Shown here: piece by piece, positions 4,588 to 6,630 of the stretch | Position numbering within the stretch: position 1 is the first letter of the stretch | How the letters are laid out: each line of letters begins with the position of its first letter | DNA from: Caldifarciminota bacterium | Lineage (GTDB): Bacteria; Hydrothermota; Hydrothermia; LBFQ01; DSFT01 | Assembly: GCA_015494735.1 (NCBI GenBank) | Contig: WGAQ01000152.1 | Coordinates: 1-6,630, forward strand | Length of the DNA stretch: 6,630 nucleotides | Direction: 5' to 3' | Notes under the pieces: model-generated | The model's input: the letters and a program-made list of their open reading frames with translations, nothing else | Databases searched by the model: none | What the model was told of the DNA's origin: nothing | Translations under genes and position numbers: made by a program

Positions 4588-6630
4588 TCACGGAATAACG
4601 ATTTTCCCCTCAACTTCGCCTATTCTGTAGAAATAGGTGCCCGAATTCAAGTTCAGATGTACTTTTTCGGAATTCAGATGGATTTTTCTCACAAGGCGTC
4701 CGGATGCGGAGTAGATTTCCATCCTCCTGCCCATCAGATTCTGCGGAATGTGGAGCATCCTTCCATCGAAACGAATAGTGGACTTCAATGCCTCTCTGCT
4801 CGCTATTATCTGATTCAAATCGAAGGACCATATCCCCCGCCCATGCGTCCCCGCATACAGGGTTCCGGTGCCTTCATCGAGAACGAGATGAAACACGGCG
4901 GACATGGGAAGGTTATCACCCACGGGCACCCATGTGGTGTCCATCAGGGCATACACACCGAAATCCGTCCCCGCGATGAGAACGCCACCGTAATATTCGA
5001 GAGAATTTACCGGAGCATCCGGGAGATTATATCCCAGGCTCTGGAAGGAATTTCCACCATCGTAGGAGACATAGACATGGCTTATGAGCTCGTTCCACCG
5101 ATAACCGGAGAATGAGACGAAGAATGTGTCGCATGATGCGGGAAGCGTCTTTATTGATGTGAGATACCTGTTCGGAAGGGGCAGTTTCGTGAGTTCGGTC
5201 CACGTTCCACCGGAGTATTTCCAGAGTTTCCCGTCCGTGGTTCCGGCATAGAGGATGGAAGTGTCAGCCCTGCATATCTCCACATAGGAGATGGTGTGGG
5301 GAGAGCCACCCGTTAAATCTCCGCTTATGGGTGACCAGTCGTCTCCGGAATTGATGCTCCTCCAGATTCTGTATGTCCCCAGGTACATGACCTTTTCGTT
5401 AAGGGGGTTCAGGATGTAGGGAGTGTTCCAGTTGGTTCTATCGGATGAGAAATCGTAATCGATGTAGGTAAAGGACCCCGGGTCGCCCCACTGTCTGGAG
5501 CGGGCAAGTCCTCCGTACTGATATTCTGCGAAAACTATATTGGGACTGTCCCTGCGAACCCGGACCCAGAATCCATCCCCGCCATAGATGATTTCCCAGT
5601 CGGGGTTTCCACTCCTGTGGGTTCCGTTGTCCTGTGTACCTCCGAAGAGCCTGTTCGTGGCGGGGTCGTGTTCTATTCTGTAGTACTGGGTGGCATCCAG
5701 GCCCTTCTGATGGGTGAAGTTGCTTCCACCATCCGTGGAGACATATACCCCGCCATCGTTCCCCAGAACGATGAAGTCCGGATTTGTTGGGTCAACCCAT
5801 ATTGCATGCTGGTCCACATGCACGTTGAAGTAATCGTACATGTATGTAATCTGGTCCCATGTGGAGCCCCCATTCGTCGTTCTCCAGAGGTCCAGTTCCA
5901 GGGCATATACCACATCGGGATTGGATGGGTCCGCATAGATGCTTCCGAACCACCAGCAGTAGGGTGCAGTAAAATAGGGCTGTCCGGATGTGGGACTCCA
6001 TGTATCACCCCCATCGATGCTCCTGTAGATGTTGTCGAAATAGTAGCCGGTATTGTCGCAGTAAAAGGCGTAGAGTGTATCGGGGGTTGCCGCCGTTATC
6101 CCGATTCTTCCGGCGACCGATGGCAGTCCATTCGTAAGCTCCGTCCATGTATTTCCCCCATCTGTGCTCCTGTAGATTCCGCTCGTGGGTCCGGCAAAGT
6201 GCCGAAAATCCGGACCCCTCAGTCTCTCCCACATGGCGGCATAAATCGTAACATCCAGACCACTGGGCACAAGAATCATGTCTATGCAGGCTGTGGAATC
6301 GCTCACGAAGAGGACATGCTCCCATGTATTTCCTCCATCGGAACTCCTGAACACACCCCTGACAGTATCCTTTCCGTACAGGGCGCCCGTCACACAGGCA
6401 TAAAGAACATCCGGATTGAAGGGGTGAACGAGTATATCTGCTATGTACTTTCCCTCACGAAGGCCCAGGTATCTCCATGTATTTCCTCCATCCTCACTCA
6501 CATAAATCCCATCACCATGATAGGAATCACCGCTGGCATTCACCTCCCCCAGCCCAAGATATATCCGCTCCGGATTATGGGGGTCCACGGTCACATCGCC
6601 CACAGCGAGGGCGGGCAGCTCATCCGTCAG
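4588..6630 (-). CDS. Secreted Asp-box (BNR-type) beta-propeller protein with T9SS-like C-terminal sorting domain, 5' partial
   Basis: The frame is open to the right edge, giving the last 680 residues of a larger protein. Asp-boxes (S-x-D-G-G-x-T-W) occur at residues 45-52, 96-103, 155-162, 204-211, 251-258 (TTNGGSTW), 298-305 (STDGGSNF), 425-432 (SINSGDDW) and 522-529 (SYDGGNSF). They mark beta-propeller hairpins as in sortilin/VPS10 and BNR proteins. NASGDSYHGDGIYVS, HAIWVDPTNPD and GNDGGVYVS are signatures of this large family of extracellular propellers. From about residue 614 the tail reads MEIYSASGRLVRKI, LNSGTYFYRI and GKIVIP, resembling a T9SS type-A sorting domain that directs export across the outer membrane. 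Asp-boxes are structural; no sialidase FRIP motif or catalytic set is seen, so no enzymatic activity is claimed. The gene converges on the upstream glycosyltransferase gene with one base between the stop codons. Confidence 0.9.
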   Translation of the reverse strand: MTDELPALAVGDVTVDPHNPERIYLGLGEVNASGDSYHGDGIYVSEDGGNTWRYLGLREGKYIADILVHPFNPDVLYACVTGALYGKDTVRGVFRSSDGGNTWEHVLFVSDSTACIDMILVPSGLDVTIYAAMWERLRGPDFRHFAGPTSGIYRSTDGGNTWTELTNGLPSVAGRIGITAATPDTLYAFYCDNTGYYFDNIYRSIDGGDTWSPTSGQPYFTAPYCWWFGSIYADPSNPDVVYALELDLWRTTNGGSTWDQITYMYDYFNVHVDQHAIWVDPTNPDFIVLGNDGGVYVSTDGGSNFTHQKGLDATQYYRIEHDPATNRLFGGTQDNGTHRSGNPDWEIIYGGDGFWVRVRRDSPNIVFAEYQYGGLARSRQWGDPGSFTYIDYDFSSDRTNWNTPYILNPLNEKVMYLGTYRIWRSINSGDDWSPISGDLTGGSPHTISYVEICRADTSILYAGTTDGKLWKYSGGTWTELTKLPLPNRYLTSIKTLPASCDTFFVSFSGYRWNELISHVYVSYDGGNSFQSLGYNLPDAPVNSLEYYGGVLIAGTDFGVYALMDTTWVPVGDNLPMSAVFHLVLDEGTGTLYAGTHGRGIWSFDLNQIIASREALKSTIRFDGRMLHIPQNLMGRRMEIYSASGRLVRKIHLNSEKVHLNLNSGTYFYRIGEVEGKIVIP
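5998..6498 (-). repeat. Asp-box coding repeats, near-identical at DNA level
   Basis: On the plus strand CCATGTATTTCCTCCATC occurs at 6475-6492 and 6322-6339. A one-mismatch copy (CCCCCATC ending) lies at 6145-6162 and a more divergent one at 5998-6015. They encode the DGGNTW core, and the protein repeats are spaced 51, 59 and 49 residues apart. The DNA identity exceeds what the amino-acid motif requires, suggesting recent duplication or gene conversion among propeller blades. Weaker copies continue to 5044. Confidence 0.75.

Noticed and set aside
4552..5115. 187-codon open frame on the plus strand
   Set aside because: It is antisense to the beta-propeller gene's C-terminal region and overlaps the end of a real gene; no recognisable domain.
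4588..6630. Sialidase assignment for the Asp-box protein
   Set aside because: Asp-boxes are structural and occur in many non-enzymatic propellers. No FRIP motif or sialidase arginine triad could be recognised in the visible part.

Overview
The window is almost wholly coding: seven protein genes and two 50-bp divergent promoter gaps. No RNA gene, insertion sequence, CRISPR array or stretch over 300 bases without a gene was seen. A lipobox, Shine-Dalgarno sites inside the operon, TATAAT-like -10 boxes and a C-terminus resembling a type IX secretion (T9SS) sorting domain point to a bacterium. A member of the FCB group or a nearby uncultured phylum (for example a Cloacimonadota/WOR-3-like lineage) fits best. 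Recurrent AGG/AGA/CGG arginine and ATA isoleucine codons would suit a thermophile. Both statements are inference.

Left third (1-1566, minus strand): a tightly overlapping, apparently DNA-repair operon. It reads alkD (AlkD-type alkylpurine DNA glycosylase), then ogt (O6-alkylguanine alkyltransferase), then an SPL/COG1533-like radical SAM protein that runs off the left edge. Two of the three genes look damaged. ogt needs one extra G in a G5 run to read through to its PCHR active site. The radical SAM gene seems to lose about 40 codons and change frame close to the window edge. The Ogt homologue also has His where the family has its arginine finger.

Middle (1617-4586): an orphan PhnD-type substrate-binding lipoprotein (plus) converges with, and overlaps by 11 bp, a GT4 glycosyltransferase (minus). 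That gene is divergent from a second GT4-like glycosyltransferase (plus), which lacks the usual C-domain Glu. The two transferases probably act in surface-polysaccharide or glycoconjugate assembly.

Right (4588-6630, minus): the 3' part of a large secreted Asp-box/BNR beta-propeller protein with the T9SS-like tail. It starts beyond the window and ends one base from the converging glycosyltransferase gene.

Initiation looks mixed. Three of the four promoter-proximal genes have a -10-like hexamer only 7-8 nt before the start codon and no Shine-Dalgarno, which suggests leaderless mRNAs. The two distal operon genes have clear Shine-Dalgarno sequences. No complete new defence or mobile system is visible. 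The most unusual material is the three-gene repair operon and its apparent decay.
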